The notes beneath the pieces were generated by a model. The model saw only the letters and a list, made by a program, of their open reading frames with translations. It made no database searches and was not told the origin of the DNA. From positions 79,117 through 143,116 of the forward strand of contig NZ_JAKRFN010000015.1 of NCBI RefSeq assembly GCF_022348085.1: DNA of 64,000 nucleotides. Reading direction: 5' to 3'. Every line of letters starts with the position of its first letter. Position 1 is the stretch's first letter. Positions 35,888 through 44,851 of the stretch are shown here, in pieces. The position numbers and the translations under genes are program-made. The DNA comes from Mycobacterium sp. PSTR-4-N (lineage in GTDB: Bacteria; Actinomycetota; Actinomycetes; Mycobacteriales; Mycobacteriaceae).

Positions 35888-35925
35888 GGGCAAAGTATGA
35901 CACCGAACGCCTGCTCTGGAAAGAA

Positions 35926-35955
35926 GTTCACTGAACAGATGTTCTGGACAGATGT
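35926..35955. promoter_or_regulatory. Operator region of the polyol operon
   Basis: Dense symmetry between the divergent regulator and dehydrogenase genes: GTTCA C TGAAC (35926-35936), overlapping GAACAGATGTTC (35933-35944), plus a direct repeat ACAGATGT at 35935 and 35948 (13-bp period). Probable binding site for the SorC-type regulator. Confidence 0.55.
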
Positions 35956-36001
35956 GCACGCCTTCGCTACTGTGACTCCGAACACAGATGGAGGTATGCG
36001 C

Positions 36002-37090
36002 ATGTCCGCTCAGATCCCCGAGAAGATGCAGGCGGTGGTCTGCCACGGGCCCAACGACTATCGGTTGGAGGAGGTGGCGGTTCCCCGGCGCGGTCCCGGT
36101 GAAGCGCTCGTCAAAGTCGAAGCGGTCGGAATCTGCGCCAGCGATCTGAAGTGCTACCACGGCGCGGCAAAGTTCTGGGGCGACGAGAACCGGCCCGCCT
36201 GGGCCGAGACCATGGTGATCCCCGGTCACGAATTCGTCGGCCGCGTGGTCGATCTCGACGACGAAGCCGCGTCCCGGTGGGGGATCGCCGTGGGCGACCG
36301 GGTCGTCTCCGAGCAGATCGTGCCCTGCTGGGAGTGCCGGTTCTGCAAGCGCGGCCAGTACCACATGTGCCAGCCCCACGATCTGTACGGCTTCAAGCGG
36401 CGCACCCCGGGCGCAATGGCCAGCTACATGGTCTACCCGGCAGAAGCGCTGGTGCACAAAGTGTCTGACGACGTCGCACCGCACCACGCCGCCTTCGCCG
36501 AACCGCTGTCGTGCTCTCTGCACGCGGTCGAGCGCGCACAGATCCTGTTCGAAGACGTCGTGGTCGTCGCCGGGTGCGGCCCCATCGGGTTGGGCATGGT
36601 CGCCGGCGCCCGCGCGAAGAACCCCATGCACGTCATCGCCCTCGACATGGCGCCCGAGAAGCTCGAGCTCGCCAAACTCTGCGGCGCCGACATCACGATC
36701 AACATCGCCGAGCAGGACGCCGTGGCGATCGTCAAGGAGCTGACCGACGGTTACGGCGCCGACGTGTACCTGGAGGGCACCGGGCATCCCTCGGCAGTCC
36801 CGCAGGGGCTCAACCTGTTACGCAAGCTCGGCCGCTACGTCGAATACGGCGTCTTCGGCAGTGACGTGACCGTCGACTGGAGCATCATCAGCGACGACAA
36901 GGAACTCGACGTCCTCGGCGCGCATCTGGGCCCGTACTGCTGGCCCGCGGCGATCAGGATGATCGAATCCGGCACCCTGCCCATGGATCAGATCTGCACC
37001 CATCAGCTCCCGCTGACCGAGTTCCAGAAGGGCCTCGAGCTCGTGGCCAGCGGCAAGGAATCGGTCAAGGTCTCCCTGATCCCCGCCTGA
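36002..37090 (+). CDS. eltD: Zinc-dependent polyol dehydrogenase, candidate erythritol/L-threitol dehydrogenase
   Basis: 362 aa medium-chain dehydrogenase. Catalytic zinc ligands Cys45, His76 and Glu77 (GICASD, GHEF); structural zinc Cys109, 112, 115 and 123; Rossmann motif VVAGCGPIGLGMVAG. The sequence resembles, from memory, the M. smegmatis erythritol/L-threitol dehydrogenase. ATG 36002 is chosen over 35996 because GGAGG would be too close to the latter. First gene of the plus-strand operon; the substrate-binding protein gene follows by 14 bp. Confidence 0.85.
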   Translation: MSAQIPEKMQAVVCHGPNDYRLEEVAVPRRGPGEALVKVEAVGICASDLKCYHGAAKFWGDENRPAWAETMVIPGHEFVGRVVDLDDEAASRWGIAVGDRVVSEQIVPCWECRFCKRGQYHMCQPHDLYGFKRRTPGAMASYMVYPAEALVHKVSDDVAPHHAAFAEPLSCSLHAVERAQILFEDVVVVAGCGPIGLGMVAGARAKNPMHVIALDMAPEKLELAKLCGADITINIAEQDAVAIVKELTDGYGADVYLEGTGHPSAVPQGLNLLRKLGRYVEYGVFGSDVTVDWSIISDDKELDVLGAHLGPYCWPAAIRMIESGTLPMDQICTHQLPLTEFQKGLELVASGKESVKVSLIPA

Positions 37091-37104
37091 GACAAGGACC
37101 ATTG

Positions 37105-38535
37105 ATGAGCGTGTTCTCGAATTCCCCTATGGGCCAGCAGTTCTCGCGACGGAAGATGCTCGCGGCGCTCGGTGTGGCCGGTGCCGCCGCCGCCAGTGTG
37201 CCGGTGCTGAGTTCGTGCGGTGTCGGCGGCAAGGCGAGCCTGCCCAACGGCGCGAGCGCGGTGACCGGTGGCTTCGACTGGCGCAAGGCAGCCGGGTCGA
37301 CCATCAACATCCTGCAGACCCCACACCCGTACCAGCTGTCCTACCAACCTCTGCTCAAAGAGTTCACCGAGTTGACGGGCATCAACGTCAACGTCGACCT
37401 GGTGCCCGAGGCGGACTACTTCACCAAGTTGAACACCGAGCTGGCCGGCGGCTCCGGCAAGCACGATGCGTTCATGCTCGGTGCGTACTTCATCTGGCAG
37501 TACGGTCCACCGGGATGGATCGAGGATCTCAACCCGTGGCTGACCAACAGTGCGGCCACCAACGCCGAGTACGACTTCGAGGACATCTTCGAGGGGCTGC
37601 GCACCTCGACGCGGTGGGACTTCGAGTTGGGCCAGCCGTTGGGGACGGGCGGGCAGTGGGCCATCCCGTGGGGATTCGAGAACAACGTCGTCGCCTACAA
37701 CAAGCGGGTGTTCGACGAGAAGGGCATCACGCGGCTACCCGACAACCTGGATGACTTCATTCAGCTGGCCGTCGACCTGACCGACCGTTCGCAGAACCGG
37801 TACGGCATCTCCACGCGAGGCTCCAAGTCCTGGGCGACCATCCACCCCGGCTTCATGACGCAGTACACCCGCGAAGGTGCTGTCGACTACACCTGGAACG
37901 GTTCGGAGCTCATCGCCGAGATGGACAGCGACAAGGCGATCGACTTCACCAAGAAGTGGATTCAGATGCAGCACGAGGCGGGGCCGACGTCATGGACCAC
38001 CTACGACTATCCCAACGCCACCGGCGATCTCGGGGACGGGAAAGCCATGATGGTCTACGACGCCGACAGTGCCACGTACCCGAAGAACAAGCCGGGAGCG
38101 AGCAAAGAGGCCGGCAACATCGCATGGTATGCCGGTCCGGCGGGCCCGGACGGCAACTACAAGACCAACCTGTGGACGTGGAGCTGGGCGATGAGCGCCA
38201 ACTCGCGCAACAAGCTCCCGGCGTGGTTGTTCATCCAGTGGGCCACCGGCAAGGAGTCGATGAACAAGGCCGTCGAGGGTGGCACCTACGCCGATCCGGT
38301 GCGAAAGTCGGTGTTCGACACCACCTTCAAGCGGGTCGCGGCGGATCAGTTCGGCTATCTCGAGGCGTTCGAGACGGTGATCGGCCAGTCCAAGATCCAG
38401 TTCACCCCGCAGAAGAAGTTCTTCGACACCACGCAGAACTGGGCGGTGGCGCTGCAGGACATCTATGGCGGTGAGGACGCCGCGTCCCGGTTGCGCAGCC
38501 TCGCCAAGACCAACACGTCCAAGGTCAACCTCTAG
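37105..38535 (+). CDS. Sugar/polyol ABC transporter substrate-binding lipoprotein (Tat-type)
   Basis: 476 aa. Twin-arginine signal QQFSRRKMLAALGVAG followed by lipobox LSSC, so a Tat-exported lipoprotein. Mature domain is a family-1 extracellular binding fold (INILQTPHPYQLSYQPLLKEF; GYLEAFETVIGQSKIQF near the end). ATG 37105 with AAGGA upstream; a TTG one codon earlier is possible. Candidate counterpart of the M. smegmatis threitol-binding protein; ligand not shown by sequence. Confidence 0.88.
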   Translation: MSVFSNSPMGQQFSRRKMLAALGVAGAAAASVPVLSSCGVGGKASLPNGASAVTGGFDWRKAAGSTINILQTPHPYQLSYQPLLKEFTELTGINVNVDLVPEADYFTKLNTELAGGSGKHDAFMLGAYFIWQYGPPGWIEDLNPWLTNSAATNAEYDFEDIFEGLRTSTRWDFELGQPLGTGGQWAIPWGFENNVVAYNKRVFDEKGITRLPDNLDDFIQLAVDLTDRSQNRYGISTRGSKSWATIHPGFMTQYTREGAVDYTWNGSELIAEMDSDKAIDFTKKWIQMQHEAGPTSWTTYDYPNATGDLGDGKAMMVYDADSATYPKNKPGASKEAGNIAWYAGPAGPDGNYKTNLWTWSWAMSANSRNKLPAWLFIQWATGKESMNKAVEGGTYADPVRKSVFDTTFKRVAADQFGYLEAFETVIGQSKIQFTPQKKFFDTTQNWAVALQDIYGGEDAASRLRSLAKTNTSKVNL

Positions 38536-38549
38536 GAGCTCTGGCATCG

Positions 38550-39506
38550 ATGACGACTCAGACATCCACGGCGCCTGCGGCGTCGCCGCGCCCTGACTCG
38601 GCCGGCGACGGGCGGTCGCTGCCCGAGGTGCCGACATGGCGGCGCAAGCTGCGACCCTATCTCCTGTCGATCCCCGCCCTGGTGATCGTCATCGGCATCC
38701 TCTACCCGTTCTTCGTCGGCGCGTACTACGCGTTCCTGAACTACGCTGCGGTGAACCCGAATCCGCACTTCGTGTGGTTCGACAACTTCGCCTCGGTGCT
38801 CGGTGACCGGGTGTTCTGGCAGAGCGTCAAGGTCACCGCGATCTTCGCGATCGCCGCCACGGCGGTCGAGACGGTGCTCGGGGTGGGGCTGGCGCTGCTG
38901 CTCAACAGGTCCAGCATCATCGGCAAGATCTTCGAGAAGGTGCTGATCCTGCCGCTGATGATCGCGCCGGTGATCGCCGGCGTCATCTGGAAGCTGATGT
39001 TCAACCCGCAGTTCGGCATCCTCAATCACGTTCTCGGCCTCGGCAACACGTTCGACTGGCTGTCGGCGAGCAATGCGCTGTTCTCGGTGATCCTGGTCGA
39101 CGTGTGGATCTTCACCCCGTTCGTGGCGATCCTCGTGCTCGCCGGTATCCGCTCCTTGCCGAAGGAGCCGTTCGAGGCCTCCGACGTCGACGGTGCGAGC
39201 TGGTTCTACATGTTCCGCAAGCTGATGCTGCCGATGCTGTGGCCCTACATCCTGGTCGCGGTGATCTTCCGGTTCATGGACAACCTCAAGGTCTTCGACC
39301 ACATCTTCGTGCTGACCGCGGGCGGCCCCGGCGTCGCCACCCGCACATTGCAGATCGGCGCCTTCGAGGACTCGATCATCAACCTGGACTACTCCCGCGG
39401 CAGCACCTACATGCTGCTGCTGTGGATCATCGTGTTCATCACCGCGCGCTACCTGGTGAGCGTGCTCGGAAAGGCGCAGCGCCGCGCTGCCGGAGCGGAG
39501 TCGTAA
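38550..39506 (+). CDS. Polyol ABC transporter permease 1 (MalF-like)
   Basis: 318 aa. A 30-residue cytoplasmic leader, then six hydrophobic segments starting at LRPYLLSIPALVIVIGILYP. EAA loop FEASDVDGASWFYMFRKLMLPMLWP is typical of carbohydrate CUT1 permeases. Lies 14 bp after the binding-protein gene and 4 bp before permease 2. Forms the membrane channel with it. Confidence 0.92.
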   Translation: MTTQTSTAPAASPRPDSAGDGRSLPEVPTWRRKLRPYLLSIPALVIVIGILYPFFVGAYYAFLNYAAVNPNPHFVWFDNFASVLGDRVFWQSVKVTAIFAIAATAVETVLGVGLALLLNRSSIIGKIFEKVLILPLMIAPVIAGVIWKLMFNPQFGILNHVLGLGNTFDWLSASNALFSVILVDVWIFTPFVAILVLAGIRSLPKEPFEASDVDGASWFYMFRKLMLPMLWPYILVAVIFRFMDNLKVFDHIFVLTAGGPGVATRTLQIGAFEDSIINLDYSRGSTYMLLLWIIVFITARYLVSVLGKAQRRAAGAES

Positions 39507-39510
39507 CAGC

Positions 39511-40392
39511 ATGGCCCTCAACCTGTCTCGAGCCGAACTGCAGCCCGGTCAGCGGCGCTGGTCGATCGGTGCCGTCGCCGCCGACGTCGGTCTGGTCATC
39601 TGGTTCATCTTCTCGCTGTTCCCGATCTTCTGGATGCTGATGCTGGCCCTCAAGAACGCCGAACAGCAGACCACCACCTACTTCTCGTTCAGTCCGACGT
39701 GGTCGAACTTCGCCACCGTGGTGTCCGAGAAGGGCACGCAGATGACCAGCGTCGACTTCAAGGCCTCGCTGTTGACCAGCCTGCTCAATTGCGGTGGCGC
39801 GGTGATCGTCTCGCTGGTCATCGGCATCCCGGCTGCCTACGCGGCCGGTCGCTGGCAGTACCGCGGCAGCAATGACCTGATGTTCCAGATGCTGTCCTTC
39901 CGGTTCGCGCCGGAGCTGATGGTGATCGTGCCGCTGTTCGTGATCTACAACCAGATCGGCCTGTTCGACACCAAGGTCGGGATGATCTGGGTGCTTCAGC
40001 TGGTCACCATGCCGCTGGTCGTGTGGATTCTGCGCTCCTACTTCCAGGACCTGCCCGAAGATCTCGAACAGGCCGCTCTGCTCGACGGCTACACCCGTCG
40101 CCGCGCGTTCCTGATGGTCGCGCTGCCCATCGTGCGTCCCGGTATCGCCGCCGCGGCGCTGCTCGCGTTCATCTTCGCCTGGAACAACTACGTGTTCCCG
40201 TTGATCCTGGCCGACAGCAACGCCGGCACGGTCACCGTCGCCATCACCAAGTTCCTCGGGGGCGGCGGCCAGGCGTACTACAACCTCACGGCCGCCGCGG
40301 CGTTGATCGCCGCGCTGCCACCACTCGTCCTCGCGCTCACGATCCAGCGATACCTGGTGCGAGGCCTGTCATTCGGGGCGGTGAAAGCCTGA
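39511..40392 (+). CDS. Polyol ABC transporter permease 2 (MalG-like)
   Basis: 293 aa, six membrane segments (VGLVIWFIFSLFPIFWML, FMLMVIVPLFVIYN-like stretches). EAA loop EDLEQAALLDGYTRRRAFLMVALPIVRPG. Its stop overlaps the ATG of the first ATPase (TGATG). CUT1-family carbohydrate permease. Confidence 0.92.
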   Translation: MALNLSRAELQPGQRRWSIGAVAADVGLVIWFIFSLFPIFWMLMLALKNAEQQTTTYFSFSPTWSNFATVVSEKGTQMTSVDFKASLLTSLLNCGGAVIVSLVIGIPAAYAAGRWQYRGSNDLMFQMLSFRFAPELMVIVPLFVIYNQIGLFDTKVGMIWVLQLVTMPLVVWILRSYFQDLPEDLEQAALLDGYTRRRAFLMVALPIVRPGIAAAALLAFIFAWNNYVFPLILADSNAGTVTVAITKFLGGGGQAYYNLTAAAALIAALPPLVLALTIQRYLVRGLSFGAVKA

Positions 40393-41498
40393 TGGCCACG
40401 GTCAAGATCACTGACATCTGCAAGACCTACGGCAAGGACGTCCGCGCGGTCGACGGCATCTCGCTCGACATCGCCGACGGCGAGTTCTTCGTGATCCTGG
40501 GCCCCAGCGGCGCGGGCAAGACGACCACGTTGAAGTCGATCGCCGGCCTCGTCGACGTCGACTCCGGTTCGGTGTCGATCGGCGGGGTGGACATGACCGC
40601 GGTGGAGCCGTACCACCGCAACGTCGCGATGGCGTTCGAGAGCTATGCCCTGTACCCGCAGAAGACCGTCGCCGAGAACCTGGCCTCGCCGCTGAAGTCC
40701 GGTCGCACCGGCAAGTACACGGAATCCGAGCGCGCCAAGCGCATCGACCAGGTCACCACGACGCTCGGTATCGACCACCTGAAGAACCGGCTGCCCCGGG
40801 AGCTGTCGAACGGTCAGCGCCAACGCGTGGCGCTCGGTCGCGTGCTGGTCCGTCCGGCCGACGTCTACCTGCTCGACGAGCCGCTCAGCCACCTGGACGC
40901 GAAACTGCGTGCGGCCATGCGTGCCGAGCTGAAGCAACTCGGCGCGATGTCGAACACCACGACGATCTACGTCACGCACGACTACCAGGAGGCCCTGGCG
41001 CTGGGCGACCGGATCGCGGTGATGCGCGACGGCCGGCTCATGCAGATCGGTACCCCTGAGGAGATCTGGCGCAGGCCCGCCGACACATTCGTCGCGCGCG
41101 CTCTCGGTCAGCCTGAGATCAATCTGCTCGACGGTGTCGTCGACGACGGCCGCATCCGATTGGGTGACGGTTCCCTCGACGTGCCGATTCCGCCGGACGT
41201 GCGATGCGACCGAGGAACCCGCGTGCGGGTGGGGCTGCGCCCCTGCGACATCCACGTGACGAGCCGAGAGGGATCGCTGCGGGGGCGAGTGCTGCTCGCC
41301 GAGCGGCTCGGCCGCAACATCGAGCTGACCGTCGATGTGGGCGGAGCGCAGCTGATCGCGTTGACCTCGGGCCGCCACGGGGTCGGAGAGGGAGACGAGG
41401 TCACGATGCGCATCGCCGAGTCCGACGTGCACGTGTTCACCCCGGGCGACGGGGACACCAGCCGGTTCAGTGACCAGACCCTGGAGGCAGTGCAGTGA
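40392..41498 (+). CDS. Polyol ABC transporter ATPase 1, Q-loop Glu variant
   Basis: 368 aa. Walker A GPSGAGKTTT (37-46), Walker B DVYLLDEPLSHLD, H-loop VTHDYQEA and a C-terminal OB-type regulatory domain as in MalK/UgpC. Two departures: the Q loop reads MAFESYALYP, with Glu83 in place of Gln, and the signature is LSNGQRQRVALG rather than LSGGQ. The second ATPase has the same Glu change. Starts on the permease stop and its own stop overlaps the next GTG, so both ATPases are made together and probably form a heterodimer. Confidence 0.93.
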   Translation: MATVKITDICKTYGKDVRAVDGISLDIADGEFFVILGPSGAGKTTTLKSIAGLVDVDSGSVSIGGVDMTAVEPYHRNVAMAFESYALYPQKTVAENLASPLKSGRTGKYTESERAKRIDQVTTTLGIDHLKNRLPRELSNGQRQRVALGRVLVRPADVYLLDEPLSHLDAKLRAAMRAELKQLGAMSNTTTIYVTHDYQEALALGDRIAVMRDGRLMQIGTPEEIWRRPADTFVARALGQPEINLLDGVVDDGRIRLGDGSLDVPIPPDVRCDRGTRVRVGLRPCDIHVTSREGSLRGRVLLAERLGRNIELTVDVGGAQLIALTSGRHGVGEGDEVTMRIAESDVHVFTPGDGDTSRFSDQTLEAVQ

Positions 41499-42622
41499 GC
41501 GTCGCGACCGACAACACGACCCAGCAGAGCGCGCAGAGCCTGACGTTGCGCGACCTGGTCAAGACCTATTCGTCGCGCGGCCGTGACGCCGTGACCGCGG
41601 TCAAGGGCATCAACCTCGACATCCGGCCGGGAGAGCTGGTGGCGCTGCTCGGCCCGTCGGGGTGCGGCAAGACCACCACACTGCGCATGATCGCCGGATT
41701 GGAAACGGTCACCAGCGGTTCCATCAAGATCGGTGAGCGCGAGATCTCGCAGCTGCCCGCCGCCAAGCGCGGAATCGGCGTGGGCTTCGAGAGTTACGCG
41801 CTGTATCCGCCGCTGTCGGTGCGCGACAACCTGCTGTACGGACTGAAGGCGCGCAAGGTCAAGGGGGCCGAGAAGATGGTCGCCTCGATCAGCGATCGGC
41901 TCGAGATGAACGATCTGCTCGCGCTGCGGCCGGCCAGCCTGTCCAGCGGGCAGAAGCAGCGCGTCGCGTTGGCCCGCGCACTGGTGCGCAACCCTCCGGT
42001 GCTGCTTCTGGACGAGCCGCTGAGCCATCTCGATGCCTCTGCGCGCAACCGGGTGCGCCGTGAACTCAAGGTGCTGCAGCGCGAATTCGGCTACACGACG
42101 ATCGTGGTCACCCACGACCAGGTGGAGGCGTTGTCGCTGGCGGATCGGCTGGCCGTGATGGACGGCGGCGTGGTCCAGCAGTTCGGCACGCCCGACGAGG
42201 TGTTCGACGATCCGGCCAATCTCTTCGTCGCCGGCTTCGTCGGTGAGCCCGCGATCAACGTGCTACCGGGCGTCGCGCGAACCCGCGACGGCCGTGTCCA
42301 CGTCGAGATCGGTTCGGGCGCAGGAACTCTGGCGACATCAGCGACGACGGTCGGTGACGGCACCGCGGTCACGGTCGGCATCCGTCCGCAGGACTGCGCC
42401 CTGACCGAACGGGGCGGCGAGGGGCTCGCGGCGACCGTCGCCTACTTCGAGCACCTGCTGGAGTTCGGGCTCGCGACCACCACGGTGGCGGGCATCGAGG
42501 ACGGTATCGTGGTGCAGACCCCGGCCGAACAGAGCCACGAACCCGAGCAGCGGGTCTCGGTGACCGCGCCGGCCGAGCGGGTCTACCTGTTCGACGCCGA
42601 GACCGGGGAGCGATTGCGATGA
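41495..42622 (+). CDS. Polyol ABC transporter ATPase 2, Q-loop Glu variant
   Basis: 375 aa. Walker A GPSGCGKTTTL, signature LSSGQKQRVALARAL, Walker B VLLLDEPLSHLD, H-loop VVTHDQVEALS and a C-terminal regulatory domain. Q loop is GVGFESYALYP with Glu99 for Gln. Paralogous to ATPase 1 but clearly diverged. GTG start and ATGA stop overlap both neighbours. Two different ATPases for one transporter recalls the glycerol GlpS/GlpT arrangement. Confidence 0.93.
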   Translation: MSVATDNTTQQSAQSLTLRDLVKTYSSRGRDAVTAVKGINLDIRPGELVALLGPSGCGKTTTLRMIAGLETVTSGSIKIGEREISQLPAAKRGIGVGFESYALYPPLSVRDNLLYGLKARKVKGAEKMVASISDRLEMNDLLALRPASLSSGQKQRVALARALVRNPPVLLLDEPLSHLDASARNRVRRELKVLQREFGYTTIVVTHDQVEALSLADRLAVMDGGVVQQFGTPDEVFDDPANLFVAGFVGEPAINVLPGVARTRDGRVHVEIGSGAGTLATSATTVGDGTAVTVGIRPQDCALTERGGEGLAATVAYFEHLLEFGLATTTVAGIEDGIVVQTPAEQSHEPEQRVSVTAPAERVYLFDAETGERLR

Positions 42623-44367
42623 CGAAGCTCTACAACGACCCTGCCCGATTCACCGAGGACATGCTCGTCGGGTTCCTCGATGCCAATTCCCGCTACGTCG
42701 CCGGCGTACCCGGTGGTGTGGTGCGCGCACACCGGACCCGGCCGGGCAAGGTCGCCGTCGTCATCGGCGGCGGATCGGGGCACTATCCGGCGTTCTGCGG
42801 AACGGTCGGTGTCGGTTTCGCCGACGGTGCCGTCGTGGGCAACATCTTCACCTCGCCATCGGCGGAGGAGGCGGCGTCGGTGGCACGGGCCGCCCATGGC
42901 GATGCCGGCGTGCTGCTGACCACCGGTAACTACGCCGGAGACGTCATGAACTTCGGCCTCGCGGTGACGCAGCTGCGGGGCGAAGGCATCGAGGCCGAGT
43001 ACTTCGCCGTCACCGACGACATCGCCAGCGCGCCGCGCGGCGAGGAAGCGAAAAGGCGTGGCATCGCCGGTGATTTCACCGTCTTCAAGTGCGCCAGTGC
43101 CGCGGCCGAGGAGGGTCTCGATCTGGCCGGTGTGGTCCGCGTCGCCGAGGCTGCGAACGCCGCGACCCGCACGCTGGGGGTCGCCTTCGACGGCTGCACG
43201 ATGCCCGGCGCCGACCATCCGCTGTTCACGGTGCCCGAGGGCACGATGGGTGTCGGGCTGGGCATCCACGGAGAGCCGGGTGTGGCCGACGAACCGATGC
43301 CGACCGCGGAAGCGCTGGCCGAGACCCTCGTCGACGGTGTGCTGGCCGACCGTCCCGATGCCACGTCGACCCGGCTCGCTGTGATCTTGAACGGCCTGGG
43401 CCGCACCAAGTACGAAGAATTGTTCGTCGTGTGGGGGACGGTCGCCCGGCTCCTGCGTGACCGCGGCTTCGAGATCGTCGAACCCGAGGTGGGCGAACTG
43501 GTCACGAGCCTCGACATGGCCGGCTGCTCGCTGACCGTGATGTGGCTCGACGAGGAGCTGGAACGGTACTGGACCGCCCCTGCCGACACGCCCGCCTACC
43601 GCAAGGGTGCGCCGACAGACACGGCGAGCACCGGGGAACGTCGCAGCGCCGAGGAACTCGAGGCCGAATCGGCAGGGCCGGCACTGGATGAACTCGCCGA
43701 CGACGAGGGCCGCCGCGGCGCGCGAGTCGTACTGGATGCCCTCGCGGCGATGGCCGACATGCTCGCCGGGGCCGAGGACGAGCTGGGCCGCATCGACGCC
43801 GTCGCCGGCGACGGCGATCACGGCCGCGGCATGGTGAAGGGCTCGTCCGCGGCCTGCTCGGCAGCGCAGCGGGCGGTCGATGCCGGCGGTGGTCAGGGTT
43901 CGGTGCTCGCCGAGGCAGGAAGAGAGTGGGCAGCCAAGGCCGGTGGCACCTCGGGTGTGCTGTGGGGTGCGCTGCTGTCGGCGCTCGGCGCCCGACTCGG
44001 CGACACCGGCCGGCCCGACGGCGAGACCGTCGCCGGCGGAATGCGAGACGGGTACGACGCGTTGGTGTCGCTCGGGGGCGCTGCACCGGGAGACAAGACG
44101 ATGCTCGACGCGCTGCTGCCCTTCGTCGACGACTTCGAGCGTCGGCTCACCGACGGGACACCGTGGCAACAGGCGTGGGGCGAAGCGGCCGAGGTCGCAG
44201 CCGAGGCGGCGCAGGCCACGGCCGATATGCGACCCAAGGTGGGGCGGGCCCGTCCGTTGGCCGAGCGCAGCGTGGGTACCCCCGATGCGGGCGCGACGTC
44301 TCTGGCGATGTGCTTGCGCACCGTCGCCGCCACGATTTCGACTCGCACAACAGCGAAAGGGAAGTGA
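42619..44367 (+). CDS. DhaK-DhaL fusion kinase, candidate erythrulose kinase
   Basis: 582 aa single-chain, ATP-dependent dihydroxyacetone-kinase type. DhaK domain 1-330: GGGSGHYPAFCG (His55) and the substrate-binding His217 in LGIHGEPGVADE. DhaL domain about 370-582: AGDGDHGRGM with Asp398 and Asp400 as Mg ligands. The usual GGGSGHEP reads GHYP (Glu to Tyr56), next to the substrate pocket. In a polyol locus it would phosphorylate D- or L-erythrulose, as DerK/LerK do in M. smegmatis; dihydroxyacetone is the alternative. ATG overlaps the ATPase 2 stop. Confidence 0.88.
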   Translation: MTKLYNDPARFTEDMLVGFLDANSRYVAGVPGGVVRAHRTRPGKVAVVIGGGSGHYPAFCGTVGVGFADGAVVGNIFTSPSAEEAASVARAAHGDAGVLLTTGNYAGDVMNFGLAVTQLRGEGIEAEYFAVTDDIASAPRGEEAKRRGIAGDFTVFKCASAAAEEGLDLAGVVRVAEAANAATRTLGVAFDGCTMPGADHPLFTVPEGTMGVGLGIHGEPGVADEPMPTAEALAETLVDGVLADRPDATSTRLAVILNGLGRTKYEELFVVWGTVARLLRDRGFEIVEPEVGELVTSLDMAGCSLTVMWLDEELERYWTAPADTPAYRKGAPTDTASTGERRSAEELEAESAGPALDELADDEGRRGARVVLDALAAMADMLAGAEDELGRIDAVAGDGDHGRGMVKGSSAACSAAQRAVDAGGGQGSVLAEAGREWAAKAGGTSGVLWGALLSALGARLGDTGRPDGETVAGGMRDGYDALVSLGGAAPGDKTMLDALLPFVDDFERRLTDGTPWQQAWGEAAEVAAEAAQATADMRPKVGRARPLAERSVGTPDAGATSLAMCLRTVAATISTRTTAKGK

Positions 44368-44373
44368 CCAGCA

Positions 44374-44844
44374 ATGGCAGGTCTCCGTATCGTCGTCGGC
44401 TCCGACGACGCCGGCTTCGACTACAAGGAAGCGCTCAAGAGTGATCTTCAGGCCGACGACCGGGTCGCCGAGGTCACCGATGTGGGGGTGGGTGCAGACG
44501 AGAGCACGGCCTATCCGCACGTCGCGGTCGCGGCAGCGCGCATGATCGCCGACGGGAAGGCCGATCGGGCGCTGCTGGTCTGCGGTACCGGCCTCGGGGT
44601 CGCGATCAGCGCCAACAAGGTCCCCGGTATCCGCGCGGTGACCGCGCACGACAGCTTCTCGGTCGAGCGGTCCGTGCTGTCGAACAACGCGCAGGTGCTG
44701 TGCTTCGGGCAGCGAGTGATCGGTCTCGAACTGGCGCGCCGCCTGGCCAAGGACTGGCTGGGCTACGAGTTCGACCCGCAGAGCGCATCGGCCGAGAAGG
44801 TGGACGCGATCTGCTCGTACGAGCCCGCGCAGGCGACCAGCTGA
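44374..44844 (+). CDS. RpiB/LacA-LacB-type sugar-phosphate isomerase
   Basis: 156 aa. RIVVGSDDAGFDYKEAL at the N-terminus, catalytic Cys70 in LLVCGTGLGVAISANK, and FSVERSVLSNNAQVLCFG. RpiB-fold enzymes interconvert aldose and ketose phosphates. After an erythrulose kinase it would turn D-erythrulose 4-phosphate into D-erythrose 4-phosphate (DerI/EryI role); ribose-5-phosphate isomerase is the alternative. Starts 6 bp after the kinase with AAGGGAAG and ends the operon. Confidence 0.88.
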   Translation: MAGLRIVVGSDDAGFDYKEALKSDLQADDRVAEVTDVGVGADESTAYPHVAVAAARMIADGKADRALLVCGTGLGVAISANKVPGIRAVTAHDSFSVERSVLSNNAQVLCFGQRVIGLELARRLAKDWLGYEFDPQSASAEKVDAICSYEPAQATS

Positions 44845-44851
44845 GTCAGCT
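44839..44851. terminator. Small inverted repeat between convergent genes
   Basis: AGCTGA G TCAGCT spans the stop codons of the isomerase and the TetR gene; too short to be a strong terminator but positioned as one. Confidence 0.25.
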
